From JACCYI01 sp963828075 (GTDB lineage: Bacteria; Actinomycetota; Thermoleophilia; Solirubrobacterales; Solirubrobacteraceae), in assembly GCA_963828075.1 (NCBI GenBank), contig CAWHDH010000017.1, forward strand, positions 1,268,702 to 1,332,701: 64,000 nucleotides of DNA, written 5' to 3'. Both the position numbers and the translations under genes were made by a program. A model generated the notes under the pieces. That model ran no database searches, was not told the origin of the DNA, and worked only from the letters and a program-made list of their open reading frames with translations. The number at the start of each line of letters is the position of its first letter. Position 1 is the stretch's first letter. Positions 18,379-27,102 of the stretch are shown one piece after another.

Positions 18379-19221
18379 TCAGGGGCAGGCGAAGGGCGTG
18401 GCGGGTAGGCGCCGCAGGCCGATGTCGGACACGAACGGGATCGCTCCCGCCGCGCACGCGTTCGCGACCGCGTCGACGGCCGCCGGATCGCTCGCGCGGC
18501 GGGTGTAGTCCGTCGTGGTGACCAGCAGGCCGCCCGCGGCGATGCGGCGCAGCGCCGCTTGAGCGCTGCGCGTGTCGCGCGGGCGGACGCGGGCGTAGCG
18601 CCGGCGGTCGAAGTCGTAGGTCGCCGTGACGTCCTCGCGATTCCAGCCGTCGAAGTGGGCGAGCAGCGGGCCGATCTCCTCCTCGCCGTTCTGGGTGAAC
18701 AGATACGCGCCCCGCGCATCGACCAAGCGTGAGAGGCGCTCGACCAGCGTCCGCATCCCGCGCCGATGGCGACGGTGCGTGGCGACCATGTCGGTGTTGT
18801 CGAGGAAGAGACCGTCGAAGCCCTTGTCGAGCATGGCGGGCGCGACCCGGCTCGCGATCAGCCGGCGGAACCCGGGGCGGTTGACGTCGGCGTACCACTC
18901 GCCCCAGTCGTCCCAGCGCTCGAGCCGGTAGCGGCGGGCCCGCGGGAACCAGCTGCGGCCGCGCTCGATGGTCCCGACGCTGAGGTAGGCGAGGACGATC
19001 GCGCCGCCGGCGCCCAGGGCGGCGACCCGCTCACGCGTGGCCTCCTCGCCGTCGACCACGATCAGGTCATAGCCGGCGATGTCGCGATCCAGCGCGCCGT
19101 CCCCGATGGCGAACGCGAAGCTGCGTACGGCCGCGAGCCGCGGGTCGCCCGGCGCGGCGGCGGCGGGACCTGCCATGGCGACCGCGGCGAGGACGGCGAG
19201 CAGCGCGACGCGAAGGGTCAT
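18379..19221 (-). CDS. Secreted glycoside-hydrolase-like protein (endo-alpha-1,4-polygalactosaminidase, GH114 type)
   Basis: This 280-residue protein has a Sec signal peptide (MTLRVALLAVLAAVAMAGPAAAA, cleavage after AxA). The mature part follows the GH114/TM1410-like TIM barrel: YDLIVVDGEEATRERVAAL, IVLAYLSVGTIERGRSWF, EWYADVNRPGFRRLI, FDGLFLDNTDMV with the family's conserved Asp, YLFTQNGEE and TTDYTRR. The family contains polygalactosaminidases, but many members are uncharacterised, so the substrate is not assigned. Its ATG overlaps the stop of the upstream phosphoesterase gene (ATGA), placing it at the distal end of the nitrate/nitrite reductase gene string. Confidence 0.8.
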   Translation of the reverse strand: MTLRVALLAVLAAVAMAGPAAAAPGDPRLAAVRSFAFAIGDGALDRDIAGYDLIVVDGEEATRERVAALGAGGAIVLAYLSVGTIERGRSWFPRARRYRLERWDDWGEWYADVNRPGFRRLIASRVAPAMLDKGFDGLFLDNTDMVATHRRHRRGMRTLVERLSRLVDARGAYLFTQNGEEEIGPLLAHFDGWNREDVTATYDFDRRRYARVRPRDTRSAQAALRRIAAGGLLVTTTDYTRRASDPAAVDAVANACAAGAIPFVSDIGLRRLPATPFACP

Positions 19222-20219
19222 GTCAGCGCCGCCGGAGCGACGTCGTCGAGCAGGGTCAGCACGCGCGGCGGAAGCCCCGGCTCGAGCAGGACGGCTCCGC
19301 CCGGCCAGTACGGATGCGGCGGTTCGACGCCGGTGAGGAGCAGCGGCTCGTGCACCCATGACCCGGTGTTGTGCATCAACAGGCGGCCGTCGTGGCCGCG
19401 CCACTCCGCGACGTCGTCGTCGGGCAGCGGGCCGGTGCGGTGCAGGTGGCCGAAGATCACATGCCGCGCGCGGATCCCGAGGCCGGCGGCGACGGTCGCC
19501 ATCGCCGGCAACCCCGCCCGGCGGAACTGGACCCCGAGCGCGGCGGCGCTCAGCGGGGCGACCGTGCTCGACCGCAGCGCGCGCCCCGCCCACGGCAGGA
19601 CGGTGGCGGCGGCGAGGCGCAGCGCGCCGGCGGCGCGATCCGCCGTTTCCGGGAGCTCGCGGGTCGGCCCGGCGCGCTCGTAGTCGCCGGCCGTCGCGCC
19701 TCGCTCGGGGACCGGCGCCAGCGGCCACTTGGCGAGCACGCCGCGCGCCCGCGGGAGCAGGTGACGGTCGGCGTAGTGGCCGTGGTGCGCGTAGACCCCC
19801 TCGCCGAGGTGGACGCCGGGGTACTGGACCCGGACCCGTGCCGGCCGCAGGATCGTCGCGAGCGTCTGCAGTCCTGTCGACGAGCGGACCGGGACGCGGG
19901 TCGCCAGGCCCAGTCGCCGGCCGGACGCGCGCAGCCCGCGCAGGAACGGCCGGACGAAGGCGTGGTCGTGGTTGCCGGGGATGACGACGATCTCGCTCCC
20001 GCGCCCGAGCGCCGCGGCGAGCGCGCCAAGCGGCTCGCGGGCGAGCGTCATCGCGCGCCGTGGCCGGCCCTCGGCCAGCTCGACGATGTCGCCGAGGAGG
20101 ACGAGCCGGTCGACGTCGGCGACGGCGGCGCACAGCGCGTCGAGCGCGACCGGCCGCCGCAGGATGTCGCGGTCGCCGCTGATGCCGAGGTGGAAGTCCG
20201 AGACGATCAGCGTCCGCAC
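19218..20219 (-). CDS. Calcineurin-like metallophosphoesterase
   Basis: This 333-residue metallophosphoesterase starts at GTG 20219. The metal-binding set is complete and in order: SDFHLG (D-x-H), VLLGDIVE (GD), VIPGNHDHAF (GNHD), YAHHGHYADRH and FGHLHRTG (GHxH). An inserted region between residues 170 and 225 contains hydrophobic stretches (AGALRLAAATVLPWAG). The gene follows nirD by 21 bases and overlaps the secreted GH114-like gene, so it may be in the same transcript, although no link with nitrite reduction is evident. The natural substrate is unknown. Confidence 0.85.
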   Translation of the reverse strand: MRTLIVSDFHLGISGDRDILRRPVALDALCAAVADVDRLVLLGDIVELAEGRPRRAMTLAREPLGALAAALGRGSEIVVIPGNHDHAFVRPFLRGLRASGRRLGLATRVPVRSSTGLQTLATILRPARVRVQYPGVHLGEGVYAHHGHYADRHLLPRARGVLAKWPLAPVPERGATAGDYERAGPTRELPETADRAAGALRLAAATVLPWAGRALRSSTVAPLSAAALGVQFRRAGLPAMATVAAGLGIRARHVIFGHLHRTGPLPDDDVAEWRGHDGRLLMHNTGSWVHEPLLLTGVEPPHPYWPGGAVLLEPGLPPRVLTLLDDVAPAALT

Positions 20220-20240
20220 GCGGACAGCTTGGCGGATCCG

Positions 20241-20573
20241 CTACGCCGCGACCGGCCGCTCCCGGACGGGCACGCCGACCGTCACGTACACCCCGTCGTC
20301 GCGCACCTCGACCGCGTGGGCCTGCACCGCCATCCCGTCCGGCCCCGTGCCGCAGGCGAGGTCGAAGCGGCGCTCGTGCAGCGGGCACGTCACCTTCCCG
20401 CCCGCGACGATCCCGTCGGCGAGCGGGCCGCCGAGATGCGGGCAGCGCGCGTCGATCGCGTGCCAGCCCACGTCGGTGCGGAAGACGGCGACGCGCCGGC
20501 CGCCCAGCAGCACCGCACGGCCCTCGCCGAGCGGGACGTCCTCGGGCCCGCAGACGCGCACGGGGGCGCTCAT
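20241..20573 (-). CDS. nirD: Nitrite reductase small subunit, Rieske-type
   Basis: This 110-residue protein starts at the ATG giving MSAPVRVCGPEDVPLGEG, overlapping the nirB stop (ATGA). It carries intact [2Fe-2S] Rieske ligands, CPH in RCPHLGGPLADG and CPLH in VTCPLHERRFD. In many NirD proteins these ligands are lost, so this one may bind a cluster and pass electrons. It would act with NirB in the cytoplasm to reduce nitrite to ammonium for assimilation. Position and fold make the assignment strong. Confidence 0.92.
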   Translation of the reverse strand: MSAPVRVCGPEDVPLGEGRAVLLGGRRVAVFRTDVGWHAIDARCPHLGGPLADGIVAGGKVTCPLHERRFDLACGTGPDGMAVQAHAVEVRDDGVYVTVGVPVRERPVAA

Positions 20574-22981
20574 CGCTCGCCCCCGGGCGGCGGGCCGACG
20601 ACGGCGAGCGCCGCGTATGGCTCGTCGAGGTCGGCGAACTGGCGGGGGTGGTACGGCCGGTCGCGCTCGAGCCACGGGTCGGTGGCGGCGGCGCGCGCCA
20701 ACCGAAAGCGCTCGCGCAATGCCGCGCCCGACGCCTCGCCGAGCACCTGCTCGCGGATCACGTCGAGCCCCACGCGCGGGACGAAGTCATAGGTGCGCTC
20801 CTTGAAGTCGGCGTTCTCCCGGTAGTACTGCAGGAAGGTGGTCGAGACGCGGAGCGCCTCGGCGCGCGAGTCGACGGTGCACAGCACGTCGGCCTCGCGG
20901 ACGTTGCCGCCCGCGGCGCCGCCGACGCGGACCTGCCAGTGGTCCGGCCCGACGGCGACCAGCCCGATGTCCTTGACCGTCGCCTCGGCGCAGTTGCGCG
21001 CGCAGCCGGAGACGCCCGACTTGACCTTGTGCGGCGTGTGGAGCCCCTCCCACTCCTTCTCCATCTCGATCCCGAGCCCGACGGAGTCGGCGAGCCCGAA
21101 GCGGCAGAAGTCCGATCCCACGCACGTCTTGACCGTTCGCACCGCCTTGGCGTAGGCGTGGCCGGAGGGCATGCCCAGATCGCGCCAGATGTCGGGGAGG
21201 TCGGCCTTGCGGATGCCGAGCAGGTCGATGCGCTGGCCGCCGGTGACCTTCACCATGCGGGCGCCGTACTTCTCGGCGGCGTCGGCGATCCGCCGCAGCT
21301 CGTCGGGCGTCGTGACGCCGCCGTACATGCGCGGGACGACGGAGAACGTGCCGTCGTTCTGGATGTTCGCGTGGACGCGGTCGTTGATGAAGCGGGCGTC
21401 GCGCTCCTCGCGGTGACGGTTGGCGGTGACCTCGGAGACCAGGTAGGCGAGCGCCGGCTTGCAGGCGCCGCAGTCGCGCCCCGCCCCGCACGCGCCGGCG
21501 ATCTCCGACACCGAGGTGAGGCCCTGGTCGCGGACCTCGGCGACGATCTGCTCGCGCGTCAGCTTGCGGCACGGGCACGCGTAGGCCGGCTCCTCGTGCA
21601 TGCCGCCGGCGGCAGCGGCGACGATGTGGATCACCGCGGGCTTGCACGAGCCACAGCCGGTGCCGGCGCGGGTCATCGCCATGACCTCGCGCGGCGTGCT
21701 CGCGCCCTCCTCGGTCACCGCAGCGACGAGCCGGCCCTTGCAGACGCCGTTGCAGTCGCAGATCTGCGCCTCGTCGGGCAGCTCGGCGGCGGTCATCGCC
21801 GCGGCCTCGACGAGACGCGCGAGCGCGTCCTCGACGGGCTCGCCGCCGCGGACCGCCGCCAGCAGCGCCTCCGAGCCCCGCGTGTCGCCGAGCAGGACGG
21901 CGCCCGCGGCGCGGCCCTGGCGGACCACGAGCTTGCGGTAGATCCCGGCGTCGGCGTCGGCGACCACGGACTCGACGGGTCCGGTCGCGTCGCCGACGGT
22001 CACCAGGTCGATGCCCGCGACCTTCAGCTTGGCGCTCATGACCGAGCCGGCGTAGGCGGCGTCGTCGCCCAGCAGCGTGGCCGCGGCCACCTTGGCCTGG
22101 TCCATGATCGGTGCGACCAGCCCGTAGACCATGCCGCGGTGCTCGGCGCACTCGCCGACTGCGACGACGCCGTCCGCGGAGGTCCGCATCGCGTCGTCGA
22201 CGACGATGCCGCGGCCGCACGTGAGGCCCATCGAGCGGGCCAGGGCGGTCTCGGCGCGGATGCCGATCGAGACGACGACGAGGTCGGCCTCGAGCTCTTC
22301 GCCGCCGGCGAACCGCAGCCCGGTGGCGCTGGTGTCGCCGACGATCGCCTCCGTCGCGCGCTCGAGCTCGACGTCGATGCCGAGGCCGGCCAGCGCGGGG
22401 AGCAGCTGGGCGGCGGCGCCAGCGTCGAGCTGGCGCTCCATCAGCCGGTCCATGAGGTGCACGACGGTCACCGGGCAGCCCTGGGCGGCGATCCCGCGGG
22501 CCGCTTCGAGCCCGAGGAGGCCGCCGCCGATGACCACTGCGCGACGCACCCCGCCCGCTGCCGCGGCGCGGATCGCCGTCGTGTCCTCGGGACCACGGAA
22601 CGGATGGACGCCGGCCAGGTCGATGCCGGGGATCGGCGGCAGCAGCGGCTGCGAGCCGGTCGCGAGGGCGAGCCGGTCGTAGGCGATCCGCTCTCCTCCC
22701 GCCAGGCGGAGCTCGCGGCCGTCGAGGTCGACGGCGTCGACCCAGGCGCCGACGCGAACGTCGACGCCGCGATCGGCGAACCACTCCGGCGGCCGCAGCG
22801 TGAGCGTGTCGGGGCTCGGGGTGTCCTCGCCGGCGAGCAGCTCGGAGAGCCGGACGCGGTCGTACGGCAGCCGCGGCTCGCCGCACAGCAGGGTCACGCG
22901 CGCCCCGGGGTCGCGGTCGAGCACGGCCTCGCACAGGGCCTGGCCCGCGATTCCGCCGCCGATGATCGTCACGTGCGTCAT
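20570..22981 (-). CDS. nirB: Assimilatory nitrite reductase [NAD(P)H] large subunit
   Basis: This 803-residue multidomain enzyme reduces nitrite to ammonium with six electrons. The N-terminus holds an FAD/NAD(P)-binding reductase (VTIIGGGIAGQALCEAV, LALATGSQPLLPPIPG, AVVIGGGLLGLEAARG). Two BFD-like [2Fe-2S] modules follow around residues 400-520 (CDCNGVCKG...TGCGSCKP and CPCRKLTREQ...DCGACKP). The C-terminal siroheme domain has both cysteine pairs for the [4Fe-4S]-siroheme (TCVGSDFCRFG and SGCARNCAEA). Start ATG 22981 overlaps the stop of the upstream nitrate reductase (ATGA), and its own stop overlaps nirD. Length is normal. Confidence 0.95.
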   Translation of the reverse strand: MTHVTIIGGGIAGQALCEAVLDRDPGARVTLLCGEPRLPYDRVRLSELLAGEDTPSPDTLTLRPPEWFADRGVDVRVGAWVDAVDLDGRELRLAGGERIAYDRLALATGSQPLLPPIPGIDLAGVHPFRGPEDTTAIRAAAAGGVRRAVVIGGGLLGLEAARGIAAQGCPVTVVHLMDRLMERQLDAGAAAQLLPALAGLGIDVELERATEAIVGDTSATGLRFAGGEELEADLVVVSIGIRAETALARSMGLTCGRGIVVDDAMRTSADGVVAVGECAEHRGMVYGLVAPIMDQAKVAAATLLGDDAAYAGSVMSAKLKVAGIDLVTVGDATGPVESVVADADAGIYRKLVVRQGRAAGAVLLGDTRGSEALLAAVRGGEPVEDALARLVEAAAMTAAELPDEAQICDCNGVCKGRLVAAVTEEGASTPREVMAMTRAGTGCGSCKPAVIHIVAAAAGGMHEEPAYACPCRKLTREQIVAEVRDQGLTSVSEIAGACGAGRDCGACKPALAYLVSEVTANRHREERDARFINDRVHANIQNDGTFSVVPRMYGGVTTPDELRRIADAAEKYGARMVKVTGGQRIDLLGIRKADLPDIWRDLGMPSGHAYAKAVRTVKTCVGSDFCRFGLADSVGLGIEMEKEWEGLHTPHKVKSGVSGCARNCAEATVKDIGLVAVGPDHWQVRVGGAAGGNVREADVLCTVDSRAEALRVSTTFLQYYRENADFKERTYDFVPRVGLDVIREQVLGEASGAALRERFRLARAAATDPWLERDRPYHPRQFADLDEPYAALAVVGPPPGGER

Positions 22982-25900
22982 GCCGGCATGGTCTCCCGCG
23001 CCGGTTTCGCGTCGGCGTCGCGGATGTTTCCGCTCGATGAACGCAGGATCGCCTCGACGTCGGAGGCGCAGCCGCCACACCCGGTCGTGGCCCGGGTGGC
23101 GCGCCCGACGTGGGCGAGCGTGCGCAGGCCGCCGGCGCGGATGGCGTCGCGGATCTCGCCGCGCGAGACCGCATTGCAGGAGCAGACGAGCGCGTCGTCG
23201 TCCTCGGGAGCCATCGTGGCCGCCATACCGGGGCCCGCGGTGAGCGACTCCGGGACCGCGTCGCCCGAGCGCAGCAGCTCGCCGAGCGCCCGCGCCTCGG
23301 CCGTGTCGCCGACCAGCACCGCCCCGACGAGACGCTCGTCGCGCAGGACGAGCTTGCGATAGCGCCCGGCGCGGGTGTCGAGCGCGACGACCTCGTCCTC
23401 CCCCTCCGCGGCGACCGCGCAGCCGCCGGCGAACACGTCGACCCCGGCCACCTTCAACGTCGTCGCCGTCGTGGTGCCGTGGAAGCCGGCGGGGTCGCCG
23501 GCCACCGACGCCCCGGCGACGCGGGCCTGTGCGGCGAGCGGCGCCCACAGCCCGTAGACGGTGCCGCGGTGCTCGGCGCACTCCCCGACCGCCCAGACCG
23601 ACGGCGCGCTCGTGCGCAGCTCGTCGTCCACCACGATCCCGCGGTTGCAGGCGAGGCCGGCGTCGCGCGCGAGGGTGGTCTCCGGTCGCACGCCGGCAGC
23701 GATGACCACCAGGTCGGCGGGCAGGGTGCGGCCGTCGTCGAGCGTCACGCCGCCAGGCTCGATGGTGGCCACCGAGCGGCCGAGCTCGGCCGTGAGGCCG
23801 AGGCGGGCGGCGCCGCGGGCGAGCATCGCGCCGGCGCCCGGGTCGAGCTGCTGGGCCATCAGGTGCGCGGCCAGCTCGACGACCGTGACCACGGCGCCGC
23901 GCGCCGCCAGGCCGGCGGCGGACTCGAGTCCCAGCAGCCCGCCGCCGAGCACGACGGCGCGCCGCGGAGCGGCGGCGACGAGCGCGTCGACGTCGCGGGG
24001 GGTGCGGAAGACGTGGACGTGGGGCGCGCCGGCGCCCGGGATCGGCGGCACGAACGGCCGCGAGCCGGTGGCGAGGACGAGCGCGTCGAAGCGATGGGCG
24101 TCGCCGGAGGCGTCGAGCACGGTCCGGCCCTCGAGGTCGAGCGCGGCGGCGGGGCTCTCGCCGCGCAGGTCGATCCCGCGGGCGGCGTACCAGGCCGCGG
24201 GGCGCAGCTCGAGGTCGCCGGGCCCGCACGCCCGGGCCAGCAGCCTGGAGACGAGGATGCGGTTGTAGGCGGGGCCTGCCTCCTCGCCGAGCATCGTGAT
24301 CGCCCACTCGGAGTCCGGCCGGCGGCGCAGCGCCTCCTCGGCGACCGCGAGCCCGGCCATCCCGGTGCCGACGATGACGAGCCGTCGGCGCGCGACGGCG
24401 CGGCCGGCGCGCCGTCGCCGGCCGATCGGGACGGTGTCGGCGTGCGCGACGACCGGCTGCGGCCCGCGCTTCGCGCCGACCGGCTCGACCCGTGCGGCCA
24501 GCGCCTTGAGCTCCGGCTGCTTCGACACCGGGTCGGTCGCGCCGTGCGTGAGGGCGTTGACGGCGCCGGCGCCTGCGGGCGCGTGCAGCGCGCCCCAGTG
24601 GAACGGCGCGAAGGCGACCCCGGCGGGGACGGCGTCAGTGACGCGCACGCGCATCCGGGCCGCCCCGCGGCGCGAGCGCAGCACGGCGAGCCCGCCGTCG
24701 AGGACCCCGGCGGCGAGCGCGTCGTCGGGATGCAGCTCGACCGTCGGCTCGCCCGCCGTCGCGCGCAGCGCGGCGGACTTCCCGGTCCGCGTCATCGTGT
24801 GCCACTGGTCGGCGACCCGGCCCGTCGTGACGAGCAGGGGGAACGCGGCGTCCGGCGACTCGGCGGGGCCGGCGTGCGGCGTGGGCGCGAAACGCGCCCG
24901 GCCGTCGGGCGTCGGGAAGCGGGCGTCGGCGTACAGCCGCTCGGCGGACGGCGCGTCCGGCCCGGCGGGGCACGGCCACTGCAGGCTCCCCTCCAGGCGC
25001 AGGCGCTCGTGCGAGATGCCGGTCTGGTCGCATACGCGGCCCGCGGTGCAGGCGACGAACTCGGTGTGCACGGCCGCGGCGTCGGGCCAGGCGAAGTCGT
25101 CGGCGAACCCGAGCGCCGCGGCCAGCCCGGCGAAGATCCGCCAGTCGGGGCGGGCGTCGCCGGGCGGATCGAGCGCGGCGCGCAGCAGGCTCACCCGGCG
25201 CTCGGAGTTCGTCATCGTGCCCGCCTTCTCCGGCCACGCCGCCGCGGGGAGCACCGCGTGGGCGAGCGACGAGGTCTCCGTCGGGTGGTGCGCGTCCTGC
25301 ACGACGACCAGCTCGGCGCGCTCGAGCGCCGCGCGCGCCTTTGACGAGTCGGGCAGCGAGACCAGCGGATTCGTCCCGGCGATCCACACCGCCTTGACGC
25401 GCCCGTCGGCGAGCGCGTCGAACAGCTCGACGGCGGGGAGGCCCGGCTCGGGGGCGATCGACCCCGCCGGCCGGCCCCAGTGCGCCTCCATCGCGGCGCG
25501 GTCCTCCGGCGAGTCGATCCGCCGGTAGCCCGGGAGGAGGTGGGCCAGGCCGCCGGTCTCGCGGCCGCCCATCGCGTTGGGCTGGCCGGTGAGCGAGAAC
25601 GGTCCCGCGCCGGGCTTGGAGACCTGGCCGGTCGCGAGGCAGAGGTTGATGATCGCCCGGTTCTTCAGCGTCCCGACGCGCGACTGGTTGGCGCCCATCG
25701 ACCACAGCGCCATCGCCCGCGGCGCGCCGGCGAAGCGGTGCGCAGCGGCCTCGAGGTCGGCGGCCGGGACGCCCGTCACCGTCGCCGCCCGGGCGGGGTC
25801 CCACGCCGCGGCGACCTCGCGGGCCGTCTCCCAGCCGGTGGTGTGGCGCGCGATCCAGTCGCCGTCGGCGAGCCCGTCGCGGTCGATCACGTGCAGCAGG

Positions 25901-26568
25901 CCGTTGAGCAGAGCCAGGTCAGTGCCCGGCCGGACCGGGAGGTGCAGGTCGGCGCCGCCTGCGGTCGGCGTCTTGCGGGGATCGGCGCAGATCACGAACG
26001 CGCCCTCGGCCTGGCGGTCGCGGATCCGCGACCAGACGATCGGATGGCACGCCGCGGTGTTAGTCCCGATCAGCAGCAGGCAGTCGGTCAGCGCGAGGTC
26101 GGCGTACGCGGCCGGCGGGCCGTCGGAGCCGAACGCGCCCGTGTAGCCGGCGACCGCGGAGGACATGCACAGCCGCGAGTTCGAGTCGACGTTGTTAGTG
26201 CCGAGGAATCCCTTCGCCAGCTTGTTGACCGCGTAGTAGTCCTCGGTCAGGAGCTGGCCGGAGATGTAGAACGCGACCGCGTCCGGCCCGTACTCGGCGA
26301 TGATCGCTTGCAGCCGGCCGGCGAGATGGGTGAACGTCTCGTCCCAGGAGTGGGGGGCGAAGGCGACGTCGCGGGCGGTGCGCAGGAGCGGCGTGGTCGC
26401 CCGGTCCTCGGCGCGGACCGCCGCGGGCAGCTCGAGCGGCTTGCGGCACGTGCGCCCGCGATTGACCGGATGCAGCGGGTCACCGGCCACGCCGGTCAGG
26501 CGTCCGTTGGTGACCGTGACCTGCAGGCCACAGCCGACGCCGCAGTACGGGCACGTGGTCCGAGTCAC
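22978..26568 (-). CDS. Assimilatory nitrate reductase fused to a NirB-like flavoprotein and a BFD [2Fe-2S] domain
   Basis: This 1,196-residue single-chain enzyme starts at GTG 26568. Residues 1 to about 700 are the Mo-bis-MGD catalytic unit, with CPYCGVGCG plus the later RTCRKP for [4Fe-4S] binding, DSNSRLCMSSAVAGY with the Mo-region Cys, SMGANQSRVGT and the C-terminal VTTGRVADQWHTMTRTGK. After an Arg-rich linker (GRRRRAGRAVARRR) comes an FAD/NAD reductase (LVIVGTGMAGLAVAEEA, LVLATGSRPFVPPIPGAG, VVLGGGLLGLESAAG), about 730-1110. The end is a BFD-like cluster domain (CSCNAVSRGEI...TGCGGC). The layout suggests direct NAD(P)H-to-nitrate electron flow without a separate NasB. The flavin part resembles the adjacent nirB, so a duplication/fusion origin is plausible. 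A GlnR-box-like array lies 25-62 bases upstream. Confidence 0.9.
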   Translation of the reverse strand: MTRTTCPYCGVGCGLQVTVTNGRLTGVAGDPLHPVNRGRTCRKPLELPAAVRAEDRATTPLLRTARDVAFAPHSWDETFTHLAGRLQAIIAEYGPDAVAFYISGQLLTEDYYAVNKLAKGFLGTNNVDSNSRLCMSSAVAGYTGAFGSDGPPAAYADLALTDCLLLIGTNTAACHPIVWSRIRDRQAEGAFVICADPRKTPTAGGADLHLPVRPGTDLALLNGLLHVIDRDGLADGDWIARHTTGWETAREVAAAWDPARAATVTGVPAADLEAAAHRFAGAPRAMALWSMGANQSRVGTLKNRAIINLCLATGQVSKPGAGPFSLTGQPNAMGGRETGGLAHLLPGYRRIDSPEDRAAMEAHWGRPAGSIAPEPGLPAVELFDALADGRVKAVWIAGTNPLVSLPDSSKARAALERAELVVVQDAHHPTETSSLAHAVLPAAAWPEKAGTMTNSERRVSLLRAALDPPGDARPDWRIFAGLAAALGFADDFAWPDAAAVHTEFVACTAGRVCDQTGISHERLRLEGSLQWPCPAGPDAPSAERLYADARFPTPDGRARFAPTPHAGPAESPDAAFPLLVTTGRVADQWHTMTRTGKSAALRATAGEPTVELHPDDALAAGVLDGGLAVLRSRRGAARMRVRVTDAVPAGVAFAPFHWGALHAPAGAGAVNALTHGATDPVSKQPELKALAARVEPVGAKRGPQPVVAHADTVPIGRRRRAGRAVARRRLVIVGTGMAGLAVAEEALRRRPDSEWAITMLGEEAGPAYNRILVSRLLARACGPGDLELRPAAWYAARGIDLRGESPAAALDLEGRTVLDASGDAHRFDALVLATGSRPFVPPIPGAGAPHVHVFRTPRDVDALVAAAPRRAVVLGGGLLGLESAAGLAARGAVVTVVELAAHLMAQQLDPGAGAMLARGAARLGLTAELGRSVATIEPGGVTLDDGRTLPADLVVIAAGVRPETTLARDAGLACNRGIVVDDELRTSAPSVWAVGECAEHRGTVYGLWAPLAAQARVAGASVAGDPAGFHGTTTATTLKVAGVDVFAGGCAVAAEGEDEVVALDTRAGRYRKLVLRDERLVGAVLVGDTAEARALGELLRSGDAVPESLTAGPGMAATMAPEDDDALVCSCNAVSRGEIRDAIRAGGLRTLAHVGRATRATTGCGGCASDVEAILRSSSGNIRDADAKPARETMPA

Positions 26569-27102
26569 GCGGAGGCATGCTCAGGCCGGGCGGTTTCCCG
26601 ACCGCGTCGGCTTTGTGAACGCTCGATGAACGCCGCCCCGGTGGCGGGCCGAACCCCATCACTTAGGGGAAGGCGGTGTCGGGAGGGCGCGGCCGGTCCA
26701 GGGGTCCGGGCGGGCGAGTTTGCGCCGGACGTCACTCGCGATGGAAGGGATCGCGAGGAGCTGCGCCGTGCGGTCGTTTCAAAGAGTGGTCAGCCGTGGC
26801 TACTCCCTGGCTAAGCCACCCCCAGCCATCTCGCGCAAAGGCACTCCGACCTCGTCGCGCGCCCCCTCGCCCTCAACGGGTCTGACCCCGCGGCGGCGGC
26901 CGCCGTCCGGACTAGGGCGTATGGACCCCCTAACCAGGACAGCGACCGCCACCCCGCCTCATCCCGCTTCCTCACCCGCGGGTGTTGACGTTTTCGCGCC
27001 CCACAGCGGAATACGAACCGATGTTCGACCGGATGGCGAACCCGGTTCCGACCGCCGGGCGGTACGCCCCGGCCCGAGCGCCGCCTACCGTCCGCCGGAC
27101 TG
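26569..27102. other. Divergent control region between nitrate reductase and the glutamine-synthetase-like gene
   Basis: These 534 bases hold the starts of two divergent transcription units of nitrogen metabolism. Next to the nitrate reductase is a four-site GlnR-like array (26593-26630). In the middle is a weak GGGTCTGACCCC palindrome (26878-26889). Close to the rightward gene is TTGACG at 26986, but I cannot pair it with a convincing -10. No protein-coding frame is supported. Confidence 0.6.
26593..26630 (-). promoter_or_regulatory. Candidate GlnR box upstream of the nitrate reductase
   Basis: Read toward the nitrate reductase (minus strand), the elements TTCAT, TTCAC, GACGC and GAAAC follow one another, each separated by exactly six bases. 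This gives the 11-bp periodicity of actinobacterial GlnR sites (consensus gTnAC-n6-GaAAC repeated). The first three elements are imperfect and the last is exact. It lies 25-62 bases from the GTG start, and a GlnR homologue is encoded about 1.8 kb away at 28404. Confidence 0.55.

Noticed and set aside
26878..26889. GGGTCTGACCCC as a second copy of the 61767 palindrome
   Set aside because: The match is short (core only, no flanking identity) and may be chance in GC-rich DNA.
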